Positions 25,504 through 34,207 of a DNA stretch of 64,000 nucleotides are shown in pieces; position 1 is the first letter of the stretch; each line of letters begins with the position of its first letter. Under the pieces are notes generated by a model. The model was not told the DNA's origin. It did no database searches and saw only the letters and a list, made by a program, of their open reading frames with translations. A program made the position numbers and the translations under genes. Source of the stretch: Seonamhaeicola sp. ML3 (GTDB taxonomy: Bacteria > Bacteroidota > Bacteroidia > Flavobacteriales > Flavobacteriaceae); contig NZ_CP096884.1 of the NCBI RefSeq assembly GCF_023273855.1, positions 310,001 through 374,000 on the forward strand, given 5' to 3'.

Positions 25504-27741
25504 ATGTCCCAAATAAAACAATATACTATTGCATTTATAATGCTTTTAGGCGCTTTAGTCTATTCTCAAAAAAGTATTAGTGATGACCCTGAGTTACTTC
25601 AAAATAGTATTAATCATCATATAGAACAATCTCAAATTGAGCTTGAACGATTTAATTATTCCGAATCTCAAAGAAATCTTGATGAAGCCTTAAAGCTTGC
25701 TGAGAAAGGTAATAACAAGAAATATCTGGGTATTATATACGGTAGAAAAGGAAAGCTTCAACTTCTTATTGAAGAGGAAGATAATGCCATAAATTCTTTA
25801 AACGAGGCCAAGACACTTCAATTAGAAATAAACGATTACAGTAATTTAGCCGAAACCTATAAAACTCTTGGAGAGGTATTTGTTAGCAAGGGCAACTACT
25901 ACCAGGCTACTAGTTATTTCACCTCAGCAAAAAACCTTTTTGAGCAGGTAGATCTAGATGAGGGGATTGCAGAAACTTTACTTTGTGAAGGTAAAACGTA
26001 TATACTACTTAACAATTTTAATCAAGCTAGGTCTATTTTAGAGCAAGCTGTTGCTCAAGCTAAAAAAACAGGTTTGCAAAAAACCCAAAGCGAGGGTCTT
26101 ATCAACCACGCTTTAGTTTACAATAAGCTTGGAGATAACCAAAAAGCTATTGAATTGATAAATGAAGGAATGCAACTTGCAAAGCAGAATAAATTCACTT
26201 CTATTTTAAATCAAGCCTATATTATAGCCAGTAACATACATAATAATATTGGCAACTATCAATTGTCTAGAGAGCTATTAAATACTCACTTACAACTTAC
26301 AGATTCTATAAGGAACTTAACAAGAGTAAGCTCTACAAAAGAACAGGAAACAGAGTTTCTTATTAAAGAAAAGAACGATAGAATCGAAGAACTTGAAGCC
26401 CAAGCTAAAGAGGAAGAAGAAGATAATGGGGTAAGAACACTAATTTCTATTTTAAGTGTGGCTCTAATTACCATTCTGTCTCTATTAACACTTTCGCTAT
26501 ATAAGAACAACAACATAAGATTAAAGACCAATAATATGCTTCACAAAAAAAATGGTGAACTTATTATTGCAAAAGAAAAAGCCGAATTAGCTTCAAAAAC
26601 AAAAGCCAACTTCCTTTCTACCGTAACCCATGAGCTACGAACGCCATTATATGCGGTGACAGGATTAAGTAACATGCTGTTAGAAGAAGACCCCAAACCT
26701 TCTCAAATTCAGCATTTAAAATCTTTAAAATTCTCGGGTGATTATTTATTGACCTTCATCAATGATATTCTTCAAATAAATAAAATTGAAGCCAATAAAG
26801 TTAACTTAGAGTTAGAACCATTCAACTTAAAAAAGAAGATAAACAATATCATTTTGGCATTAAACAATTCTGCTCAGGATAATAATGTTCAGATTCACTT
26901 CGAATACGACCAGCATCTCCCTGAAAACTTTATTGCAGACCAAATAAAAATATCTCAAATCTTAATAAACCTTATAGGTAATTCCATCAAGTTCACCAAA
27001 GATGGCGACATATGGATAAGAGTATACCAGATGGAAGTTAAGAAGAAAATGTATACGCTAAGATTTGAAGTTGAAGATAATGGTATTGGTATTAGCCAAG
27101 AGAAACAAGAAAAGATGTTTGAAAGTTTCTCTCAAGGATCTATTCAAATTAATAGAAAATATGGAGGTACCGGTTTAGGACTATCTATTGTTAAAGGTTT
27201 GATTGATATCCTTAAAGGTGAAATCCATGTAAAAAGTGAATTAGAAAAAGGAACAACTTTCTATTTCGAAATACCTTTAGAAAAAACCAAAGCCAAAGAA
27301 GTTAGTACTGAAAAACCATCGTATTTTGATGAGGAGAGTACAGAGTTAGATTTAACCAATGTTAAAATATTAGTGGTCGAAGACAACAAAATCAATCAAA
27401 TGATTACCAAAAAGATTCTTACTAAAATGAATCTTAAATGTGATATCGTTGATAATGGTACAGATGCGGTGGATAAGATTAAAACTAATGACTACAACAT
27501 TATTTTAATGGATATCCATATGCCGGGCATTAGTGGTATTGAAGCTACAAAAATTGTTAGGACATTTGATAAAGAACTAACCATTTTCGCACTTACTGCA
27601 GTTACTATTGAAGATAAAATGCATGAGTTTGAAGAAGCTGGATTTACTGATATCATTCCGAAGCCTTTTAAACAAGAAGAGTTCGAAAAGAAACTATTTA
27701 ATGCCTTATCGTCTAAGAAAAATAAATCGGCTACTGCATAG
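25504..27741 (+). CDS. TPR hybrid sensor histidine kinase/response regulator
   Basis: A 745-residue hybrid two-component protein. It has an N-terminal signal or signal-anchor (QYTIAFIMLLGALVYSQ). Five or six TPR units follow to about residue 275 and act as the periplasmic sensor. A short coiled coil and one transmembrane helix (about 314-336) come next. The HisKA domain has THELRTPLYAV (phospho-His at about 376). The HATPase has NLIGNSIKFT, EDNGIGIS and GGTGLGLSIVKGL. The receiver has VVEDNKINQ and the phospho-Asp in ILMDIHMPG (about 670). A GTG two codons upstream is an alternative start. The last 11 bp overlap the convergent lpxK. Confidence 0.93.
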   Translation: MSQIKQYTIAFIMLLGALVYSQKSISDDPELLQNSINHHIEQSQIELERFNYSESQRNLDEALKLAEKGNNKKYLGIIYGRKGKLQLLIEEEDNAINSLNEAKTLQLEINDYSNLAETYKTLGEVFVSKGNYYQATSYFTSAKNLFEQVDLDEGIAETLLCEGKTYILLNNFNQARSILEQAVAQAKKTGLQKTQSEGLINHALVYNKLGDNQKAIELINEGMQLAKQNKFTSILNQAYIIASNIHNNIGNYQLSRELLNTHLQLTDSIRNLTRVSSTKEQETEFLIKEKNDRIEELEAQAKEEEEDNGVRTLISILSVALITILSLLTLSLYKNNNIRLKTNNMLHKKNGELIIAKEKAELASKTKANFLSTVTHELRTPLYAVTGLSNMLLEEDPKPSQIQHLKSLKFSGDYLLTFINDILQINKIEANKVNLELEPFNLKKKINNIILALNNSAQDNNVQIHFEYDQHLPENFIADQIKISQILINLIGNSIKFTKDGDIWIRVYQMEVKKKMYTLRFEVEDNGIGISQEKQEKMFESFSQGSIQINRKYGGTGLGLSIVKGLIDILKGEIHVKSELEKGTTFYFEIPLEKTKAKEVSTEKPSYFDEESTELDLTNVKILVVEDNKINQMITKKILTKMNLKCDIVDNGTDAVDKIKTNDYNIILMDIHMPGISGIEATKIVRTFDKELTIFALTAVTIEDKMHEFEEAGFTDIIPKPFKQEEFEKKLFNALSSKKNKSATA

Positions 27742-28741
27742 AAGCTATAAAGCGCTTAATCTTTATATCAAAGGCTTTTTCATTATCTAAAGAAACCTTT
27801 ATTGGCAAATAATATAGTTTTTCCTTTAAAGATTCATATTGCTTTAATCGCATAAAATCTTTTTCTGTAGTTACAATTAAATCTTCCTTTTCTAAATTTT
27901 GAATATCATTCTTGGAAAATTCATGATGATCCTTGTAATTCAGATGTTTGTAAATGCATCCTTGAGTGTTTAAAAACTCTAGCATAGGACTTGCATTTGC
28001 TATACCTGTAACCAAAGTAAATTCTGGTAGTTCTTCTAGCTTAATGCCTTGACCTTTACAAACTACCTCATCAGAGTATACTATAGAACTAAAAAACACG
28101 TCTTGATTGTCCTTGGGCTTAATCCGCTCTAAGTAATCTTGCTTATCGGAGTCACTCAAATTATCGGGGCATTTGGTCACAACAATAACATCGGCTCTTT
28201 GGGCTCCACTTCTGGGTTCCCTTAAATCACCTGTTGGTAAAACAATATCATTAAAATAAGGTTTGCTATAAGTGGTTAACAAAATATTGAAACCTGCTTT
28301 TACTTTTCTGTGCTGAAAAGCGTCATCAAGCAAAATCACTTCAGGAGATTTTTCTTGACTTAAAAGATTTTTAATACCATTGTTTCTATCAGCATCCACA
28401 GAAACCATGATTTCACCTTTAAACTTGTTGTAAAACTGAAAAGGCTCGTCTCCAATAGACTCGGCATTAGAGTTTTCATCGGCCAATTGGAAACCTTGTG
28501 TTTTACGTTTATACCCCCTACTTAATGTAGCAACTCTAAAATCGGTTTTAAGTAAATTTATTAAATACTCAATCATAGGCGTTTTGCCAGTACCTCCAAC
28601 GCTTAAGTTCCCAACACAAATAACAGGAACATCGTATACCGTAGATTTTTTAATGCCAGAATCATATAACTTATTACGTAAACAAGTGACTAAATAATAA
28701 GCCGGAACAAATGGAAAAGCGATGTATCTAATAATTTTCAT
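27731..28741 (-). CDS. lpxK: Tetraacyldisaccharide 4'-kinase
   Basis: Phosphorylates the 4' position of the tetraacyldisaccharide in lipid A synthesis at the inner membrane. The P-loop is GNLSVGGTGKTPM (about 42-54). LDDAFQHRKVKAGFNILLTTY (about 140-160), GDLREPRSGAQRADVIVVTKCP (about 171-192) and the C-terminal TEKDFMRL are all conserved LpxK motifs. An N-terminal hydrophobic stretch anchors it. 336 residues is normal. I chose the ATG at 28741; the frame also has a TTG one codon earlier. Divergent from the Nif3-like gene. Confidence 0.96.
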   Translation of the reverse strand: MKIIRYIAFPFVPAYYLVTCLRNKLYDSGIKKSTVYDVPVICVGNLSVGGTGKTPMIEYLINLLKTDFRVATLSRGYKRKTQGFQLADENSNAESIGDEPFQFYNKFKGEIMVSVDADRNNGIKNLLSQEKSPEVILLDDAFQHRKVKAGFNILLTTYSKPYFNDIVLPTGDLREPRSGAQRADVIVVTKCPDNLSDSDKQDYLERIKPKDNQDVFFSSIVYSDEVVCKGQGIKLEELPEFTLVTGIANASPMLEFLNTQGCIYKHLNYKDHHEFSKNDIQNLEKEDLIVTTEKDFMRLKQYESLKEKLYYLPIKVSLDNEKAFDIKIKRFIASMQ

Positions 28742-28760
28742 CAAGGCAAAGTAAATATTT

Positions 28761-28768
28761 TATATTTG
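28761..28768 (+). promoter_or_regulatory. -7 box before the Nif3-like gene
   Basis: TATATTTG, a TAnnTTTG match, 26 bp before the ATG in the divergent region with lpxK. Confidence 0.45.
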
Positions 28769-28794
28769 TTTAATAATCAAATCGCACAAATAAA

Positions 28795-29889
28795 ATGATT
28801 ATTCAGGATGTCATTGATCACTTAGAAGAATTAGCGCCTTTGGCTTACGCCGAAGATTTTGATAATGTTGGGCTTTTAGTTGGAGACAAAAAAGAAAAGT
28901 TAACAGGTATACTGGTTACTCTGGATACATTGGAGGCTGTTGTAGATGAAGCCATTACTAATAACTGCAATTTAATTATAAGCTTTCATCCTATTATCTT
29001 TAAGGGTTTGAAAAAAATCACAGGTAAAACTTATGTTGAACGTGTTATTCTTAAAGCCATTAAACACGGTATTGCCATTTATGCGATACATACTGCCCTT
29101 GATAATGCTATTCAAGGAGTCAATGCTATGATTTGCAACAAACTTGGCCTAAAAAACAAAAACATTCTCATACCGCAAGGTGGCACCATAAAAAAGCTAA
29201 CAACTTATGTTCCCAAACATGAAGCCGAACAATTAAGAAAGGCCTTATTTGCAGCTGGTGCTGGTAATATAGGAAACTACAGCAATTGTAGTTTCAATAC
29301 AGATGGCCTAGGCACCTATCAGGGCAATGAAGATTCCAACCCTACAATTGGTGAAAAAGGAAAAACACATGAGGAAGAAGAGACTCAAGTTTCAGTTATT
29401 TTTGCAAAACATTTAGAGTCTAATATCATAAAGACCCTAATTAAAACACACAGCTATGAAGAGGTAGCATACGAAGTGTTTACTATTGAAAACCGAAACA
29501 AAGATATTGGCATGGGTATGATTGGGGAACTTAATACCCCGATGACGGAAGAAGATTTTCTAGCATTTCTTAAATCTACCATGAAAACAGGCTGTATAAG
29601 ACATTCCTCGTTTTTAAATAAAGAAGTAAAAAAAGTGGCTGTTTTGGGCGGCTCTGGTAGTTTTGCAATAAATGCCGCTAAAGCAAATGGTGCAGACGCT
29701 TTTGTTACGGCAGATTTGAAGTATCATGACTTTTTCATGGCCGAAAACAGTATTCTATTAGCAGATATTGGACATTACGAGAGTGAACAGTACACAAAAA
29801 ACTTAATAGTACAGTATCTTACAAAAAAAATTACTAATTTTGCAGTCGTTTTATCAAACACCAATACCAATCCTGTTAAGTATTTTTAA
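28795..29889 (+). CDS. Nif3-like dinuclear metal centre protein
   Basis: A 364-residue member of the Nif3/YbgI family, long type with a central CutA1-like insertion (about 130-240), like B. subtilis YqfO. Metal ligands are visible in NLIISFHPIIFKG (about 62-74), in AIHTALDNA (about 97-105), and near the C-terminus in VLGGSGSFA and IGHYESEQY. These proteins form hexamers with a two-metal site; the physiological reaction is not established. It precedes the coiled-coil protein gene by 3 bp, a pairing common in bacteria and suggesting joint expression. Confidence 0.93.
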   Translation: MIIQDVIDHLEELAPLAYAEDFDNVGLLVGDKKEKLTGILVTLDTLEAVVDEAITNNCNLIISFHPIIFKGLKKITGKTYVERVILKAIKHGIAIYAIHTALDNAIQGVNAMICNKLGLKNKNILIPQGGTIKKLTTYVPKHEAEQLRKALFAAGAGNIGNYSNCSFNTDGLGTYQGNEDSNPTIGEKGKTHEEEETQVSVIFAKHLESNIIKTLIKTHSYEEVAYEVFTIENRNKDIGMGMIGELNTPMTEEDFLAFLKSTMKTGCIRHSSFLNKEVKKVAVLGGSGSFAINAAKANGADAFVTADLKYHDFFMAENSILLADIGHYESEQYTKNLIVQYLTKKITNFAVVLSNTNTNPVKYF

Positions 29890-29892
29890 AGT

Positions 29893-30672
29893 ATGGCTAA
29901 AAAGAAAGAAGCAACTGTAGAAGAGCGTTTAAGAGCTTTATACGATTTACAGCTTATAGATTCTCGTATAGATGAAATTAGAAATGTTCGTGGAGAACTT
30001 CCATTAGAAGTTCGTGATTTAGAAGATGAAGTTGCCGGATTAAACATTAGACTAGAAAAACTTGTTGCTAGTTTAGAGGTTATCGAGAACGATATCAGTT
30101 CTAAAAAGAACCTAATTGAAGAGTCTAAAGCTTTAATAGGAAAATATACAGAGCAACAAAAGAATGTTAGAAATAACAGAGAATACAACTCTTTATCTAA
30201 AGAAATCGAGTTCCAAGAATTAGAAATTCAATTAGCTGAAAAGCACATCAAGGAATTTAAAGCCCAAATAGAACAAAAGAAAGAGGTTATTTCTGAAACT
30301 AAAGAGCGTTTAAAAGAACGTGAATCTCACCTTAAACACAAAAAGGGTGAACTTGATGCTATTTTAGCTGAAACAGAAAAAGAAGAGCAAGCACTAATCA
30401 ACAAATCTGATGAATACAAAACTCAAATAGAAGACAGATTAGTTGCTGCTTACGATAGAATTAGAGGAAGCGTAAAAAATGGACTAGCGGTTGTACCAAT
30501 CGAAAGAGGTGCTTCTGGAGGGTCTTTCTTTACTATTCCACCACAAATACAAGTTGAAATTGCTTCTCGTAAAAAAGTAATTACCGATGAGCATAGTGGT
30601 AGAATTTTGGTAGACGCTGTTTTGGCAGAAGAACAAAAAGCAAAAATGGAAAAGTTATTTGCAAAGCTTTAA
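29893..30672 (+). CDS. Coiled-coil protein with degenerate C4 zinc ribbon
   Basis: A 259-residue protein of the family usually named 'zinc ribbon domain-containing protein, C4-type' (CT398-like). Residues about 15-180 form a long antiparallel coiled coil rich in Glu and Lys. The C-terminal ribbon normally has two CxxC pairs. Here the same places read GASGGSFFTIPPQ and DEHSGRILVD, and the protein contains no Cys at all, so zinc cannot be bound in the usual way. It is 3 bp after the Nif3-like gene and followed by a strong terminator. Its function in the family is unclear; a nucleic-acid or Nif3-linked role has been suggested by context. Confidence 0.88.
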   Translation: MAKKKEATVEERLRALYDLQLIDSRIDEIRNVRGELPLEVRDLEDEVAGLNIRLEKLVASLEVIENDISSKKNLIEESKALIGKYTEQQKNVRNNREYNSLSKEIEFQELEIQLAEKHIKEFKAQIEQKKEVISETKERLKERESHLKHKKGELDAILAETEKEEQALINKSDEYKTQIEDRLVAAYDRIRGSVKNGLAVVPIERGASGGSFFTIPPQIQVEIASRKKVITDEHSGRILVDAVLAEEQKAKMEKLFAKL

Positions 30673-30689
30673 TCCATTTAAATTATATT

Positions 30690-30720
30690 AAAAAGCCTCC
30701 ACATTGTGGAGGCTTTTTTG
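30690..30720 (+). terminator. Terminator after the coiled-coil gene
   Basis: AAAAAGCCTCCACA and TGTGGAGGCTTTTTT form a stem with a TT-containing loop followed by a T-run. Confidence 0.92.
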
Positions 30721-30738
30721 TTTGTTCTTTTTTACGCT

Positions 30739-30851
30739 TCGTCATTCTGAGTGAAGCAGAAACGTAAGAGTCTATTAAATGGTTATCCATATTTTTATTC
30801 GTTCAAACAAACAAAGAGATTATCACGTCGCTGTGCTCCTCATATTGACGA
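30739..30851. repeat. Inverted-repeat element between coiled-coil gene and msrA
   Basis: Two 35-nt arms (30739-30773 and 30817-30851) match in inverted orientation at 23 of 35 positions, with a 43-nt loop. The left arm begins TCGTCATTCTGAGTGAAGC and the right arm ends TTGACGA. GTCATTCTGAG(T/C)GAAGC is a word I recall as a common intergenic repeat in Bacteroidota. Confidence 0.6.
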
Positions 30852-30943
30852 CTCTCCTTTATGACCACCTGTTTAGAAACAAAATGAACAACAATAATTT
30901 TAAGGTTTTGTATTTTTACACGTCTTACTTTAAAAAATATGCC

Positions 30944-31606
30944 ATGAAAAACATCATATCACTCTTCATTATCGCCCTACTCGTTAGTTGTCATAATTCG
31001 GCTCAATCCAAAAAGAAAATGGAAAATGTCGTCAATGCCGAGCCGGTTGAGGTCCCTCTAGAAAACGGTAAAGCAAGAGCATATTTCGCTAGCGGATGTT
31101 TCTGGTGCGTTGAAGCTGTTTTCGAAAGCGTTAAAGGCGTGGAAGAATCTATTTCTGGATATTCTGGCGGACATACTAAATCGCCAACCTATGCTGCAAG
31201 TAATACAGGACGTACCGGACATGCAGAAGCAGTAGAAATCATCTACGACCCCAATATTGTAAGTTTTTCAATATTAGTCGATGTCTATTTCGCTTCTCAA
31301 AACCCACTACAAGTAAACGGACAAGGGCCCGACCACGGCTCACAATATCGCTCAATTATTTTTTATCAAAACGAAGCCCAAAAACAAATTATTCTGGAGA
31401 AAAAAACAGCTTTGACAGAAAAACTAAATGCTAAAATAGCTGCTGAAGTTTATCCTTTCCAAAAGTTCTGGATAGCCGAAGATTATCATCAGAATTTTGA
31501 GAGACTACACCCAGACCACCCTTACATACAACGTATTTCTATCCCCAGACTTAATAGATTTAAAGCTAAATTCCCCAAAGAATTTCTTAAGGAAGAAACG
31601 CATTAA
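30944..31606 (+). CDS. msrA: Peptide-methionine (S)-S-oxide reductase, exported
   Basis: Repairs oxidised methionine (S-sulfoxide) in proteins. The catalytic motif is GCFWCVEAVFESVKGV (about 56-71; first Cys nucleophilic). YSGGHTKSPTYAASNTGRTGHAEAV and the C-terminal EDYHQNF are conserved. The chosen ATG at 30944 gives a signal with LLVSC, a lipoprotein-type signal, so this enzyme would act in the periplasm. Upstream codons to 30779 run through a repeat element and are not part of the protein. No msrB gene is adjacent. Confidence 0.94.
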   Translation: MKNIISLFIIALLVSCHNSAQSKKKMENVVNAEPVEVPLENGKARAYFASGCFWCVEAVFESVKGVEESISGYSGGHTKSPTYAASNTGRTGHAEAVEIIYDPNIVSFSILVDVYFASQNPLQVNGQGPDHGSQYRSIIFYQNEAQKQIILEKKTALTEKLNAKIAAEVYPFQKFWIAEDYHQNFERLHPDHPYIQRISIPRLNRFKAKFPKEFLKEETH

Positions 31607-31651
31607 ACACGTTTGAAAGACTATTATTACAACAGTTAATCCTGAAGTAGC

Positions 31652-31725
31652 TTGATTGTATCGGCTAAAATATCAATATGATAATTTATCGATTAAAATT
31701 TATTGATTACATATTATACAATCAA
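31652..31725. promoter_or_regulatory. Nested inverted repeat upstream of the ATP-grasp operon
   Basis: Outer arms TTGATTGTA (31652-31660) and TACAATCAA (31717-31725) are perfect 9-bp complements. Inner arms ATCAATA (31672-31678) and TATTGAT (31701-31707) are perfect 7-bp complements. A direct repeat GATAATTTAT (31680-31689 and 31741-31750) overlaps. Possible operator or structured leader region; inference only. Confidence 0.35.
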
Positions 31726-31794
31726 CAAATTATTGTTTTTGATAATTTATATTCAACTAAAAATCAAATTCTATGATAATAACTGAACAATTAT

Positions 31795-31802
31795 TAAATT
31801 TG
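31795..31802 (+). promoter_or_regulatory. -7 box of the ATP-grasp/alpha-E/transglutaminase operon
   Basis: TAAATTTG matches TAnnTTTG. Its position implies transcription starting at about 31809, which favours the ATG at 31828 over a TTG at 31804 as the translation start. Confidence 0.5.
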
Positions 31803-31827
31803 GTTGAATGACCCTCAAAAACTAATT

Positions 31828-33270
31828 ATGGATAAATCTCAGTTCATCTCACCTTACGATCTACAAAAAGACACATGGGATGAAATGTATACCAATGATT
31901 TAAAGTTAAGACAGCAATACGAAACAATCAACAACTACCTCAATAGCACATCTATTGAAGAGCTTTCAAAAAAAGAAGAACTTTCCAAGCAGCTTTTTAT
32001 AAACGAGGGGGTTACGTTCACTGTTTATAACGACTCAAAAGGTATTGAAAAGATTTTTCCATTCGATATCATTCCTAGGATTATTACCTCTAAAGAATGG
32101 AGCAAAATTGAGAGCGGCATAAAACAACGTATAACCGCTTTAAATCTATTTATTAAGGATATTTATAATGAGCAATTTATTTTAAAGGATGGTATAATTC
32201 CGCCTGAATTGATCTATAGTTGCCCATACTTTTTGCGTGAAATGAAAGGAGTAGTCCCACCTTTCGATATTTACGTTCATATAACAGGTGTAGACCTTAT
32301 ACGAAACACCGATGGTGAATTTTATGTACTAGAAGACAATCTTAGAACACCTTCTGGAGTAAGTTATATGCTCGAAAATCGTGAAATTTCTAAACGTATT
32401 TTTCCCGGTATTTTACCCATGTGCAATGTGCTTTCTGTTTCTAGCTACCCAAATATTCTTTATGAAAATCTAAAATCCTGTAGTCACCAAGATAACCCTA
32501 ATGTGGTTCTGCTTACGCCAGGGATTTACAATTCTGCGTACTATGAGCATACTACCTTGGCAAGACTTATGGGTATTGAGCTTGTAGAAGGTTCCGATTT
32601 GGTTGTAAAGGATCATGTGGTGTACATGAAAACTACTTTCGGACTTAAACGTGTTGATGTTATATACCGAAGAGTTGACGACGACTTTTTAGACCCTATG
32701 GAGTTTAACGCCAATAGTGTTTTGGGAGTGGCTGGAATAATGTCGGCCTACAGAAAAGGTAATGTAGTTATAGTTAATGCTCCTGGAACGGGTGTTGCAG
32801 ACGATAAAGCCGTGTACACCTTTGTTCCCGATATGATAAGGTATTATTTAAACGAAGAACCCATATTAAAAAACATTCAAACCTACCAACTTGGTAAACC
32901 TGATGAATTAAAATATGTAAAAAAACATATTAATAAAATGGTTATAAAGAAAACCGATGGTAGTGGCGGTTATGGTATGTTAATGGGACACGAGGCCAGT
33001 GAACAGGAAATAAAGGAATATCTTGATAATGTAGATAAAAATCCTGCGGCATTTATAGCGCAACCCATACTTAAACTATCCACCACACCGTGTTTTATAG
33101 ACGGTCAACTTTCACCAAGATGTGTAGACTTAAGACCATTTGCTGTTTATGGACGAAACGGTATTGAAATATGTCCAGGCGGATTGACCCGAGTGGCACT
33201 TAAAAAAGGATCCCTAGTAGTAAACAGCTCTCAAGGTGGCGGTAGTAAAGATACTTGGGTGATAAAATAA
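31828..33270 (+). CDS. Circularly permuted type 2 ATP-grasp protein
   Basis: A 480-residue member of the CP_ATPgrasp family (COG2308 type). Conserved features seen: LNLFIKDIYNEQFIL (about 105-119), the VLEDNLRTPSGVSYMLENR stretch (about 168-186), DVIYRRVDDDFLDP (about 280-293), and the ATP-binding VIKKTDGSGGYGMLMG followed by FIAQPILKLSTTPC. Known from comparative genomics (Iyer and colleagues) as an amide-bond ligase-like enzyme encoded with alpha-E and transglutaminase genes; the product is unknown. It is 5 bp before the alpha-E gene. Confidence 0.92.
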   Translation: MDKSQFISPYDLQKDTWDEMYTNDLKLRQQYETINNYLNSTSIEELSKKEELSKQLFINEGVTFTVYNDSKGIEKIFPFDIIPRIITSKEWSKIESGIKQRITALNLFIKDIYNEQFILKDGIIPPELIYSCPYFLREMKGVVPPFDIYVHITGVDLIRNTDGEFYVLEDNLRTPSGVSYMLENREISKRIFPGILPMCNVLSVSSYPNILYENLKSCSHQDNPNVVLLTPGIYNSAYYEHTTLARLMGIELVEGSDLVVKDHVVYMKTTFGLKRVDVIYRRVDDDFLDPMEFNANSVLGVAGIMSAYRKGNVVIVNAPGTGVADDKAVYTFVPDMIRYYLNEEPILKNIQTYQLGKPDELKYVKKHINKMVIKKTDGSGGYGMLMGHEASEQEIKEYLDNVDKNPAAFIAQPILKLSTTPCFIDGQLSPRCVDLRPFAVYGRNGIEICPGGLTRVALKKGSLVVNSSQGGGSKDTWVIK

Positions 33271-33275
33271 AATTT

Positions 33276-34199
33276 ATGCTTAGTAGAGTTGCAAACAATC
33301 TTATTTGGATGAACCGCTATATGGAGCGGGGTTATAGTATTTTAAGACTATTAAAAACAAACTATTCTGCACATCAGGATTCTCCTGTGCTTTTCTCTTG
33401 GGAACCTATTCTTAAAAACTATGGGGACGAATCTAATTTTCGTTCTGAAAACACCATAGCCTGTTTGGATTATATGATTTTCGATAACAATAACCCCAAC
33501 GCTATAGTTAACTTGGTTACCCGATCTCGAGAAAATGCACGAAGTGTTCAAGAGCATATTCCAAGAGAAATATGGTTATCCATAAACAGTTACTTTCTCT
33601 ATCTCAATGACCCAAATACCCAAAAAGAACTTACCCACAGTGACCCAGTAACGTTTTTGGACCAACTTCTAAGATATCAACTTATTTATTATGGCAACAT
33701 CGATATTACGCAAGAACGCGGACCAGCTTATTACTTTATGGATGTGGGCAAATTTTTAGAACGCGTTATACAAATTTCAGATATAACAAGTATGAAACTA
33801 AAGGAAATATCGAAAACATCCGATAGCTTAGAACGTAGTTTTCATTGGAAAAACCTACTGCTATCTGTTGGCGCCTATCAACTTTACTTAAAAAATTACA
33901 AATCGGTTTTCACTTCAGACTCCATTATAAAAGTTATTTTTCAAGAACAATTATTTCCAAAATCATTGTACTATTGCATCAATAAATTGAGCAGGCACAT
34001 TAACCACCTAATTTTAACAAACGAATTGGTTAAAAACGATTTGGAGTTCCTTTTAGGAAAACTGGAAAGCACTATAAAATACACAACCATAGAAAGTATA
34101 AACGATCAAGGTCTAGAACAATTTATTGAAAGTATTAAGAGTGACATAAGCAACATTTCACTTAGTATTAACAATGTCTATTTCTCTGCGCAAAGCTAG
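33276..34199 (+). CDS. Alpha-E domain-containing protein
   Basis: A 307-residue, mostly helical protein of the alpha-E family (COG2307 type). The hallmark N-terminus is MLSRVANNLIWMNRYMERG, followed by conserved SRENARSVQEHIPREIWLSIN (about 89-109) and FMDVGKFLERVIQISDI. The function is unproven; it always travels with the circularly permuted ATP-grasp gene and is thought to work with it on a peptide or small molecule. I chose the ATG at 33276; a TTG at 33255 lies inside the preceding gene. 8 bp separate it from the transglutaminase gene. Confidence 0.92.
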   Translation: MLSRVANNLIWMNRYMERGYSILRLLKTNYSAHQDSPVLFSWEPILKNYGDESNFRSENTIACLDYMIFDNNNPNAIVNLVTRSRENARSVQEHIPREIWLSINSYFLYLNDPNTQKELTHSDPVTFLDQLLRYQLIYYGNIDITQERGPAYYFMDVGKFLERVIQISDITSMKLKEISKTSDSLERSFHWKNLLLSVGAYQLYLKNYKSVFTSDSIIKVIFQEQLFPKSLYYCINKLSRHINHLILTNELVKNDLEFLLGKLESTIKYTTIESINDQGLEQFIESIKSDISNISLSINNVYFSAQS

Positions 34200-34207
34200 A
34201 CACATTT

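Noticed and set aside
30779-30943. An N-terminal extension of MsrA by 55 residues
   Set aside because: The extension crosses the right arm of a repeat element and has no family similarity; the ATG at 30944 gives a proper lipoprotein signal.
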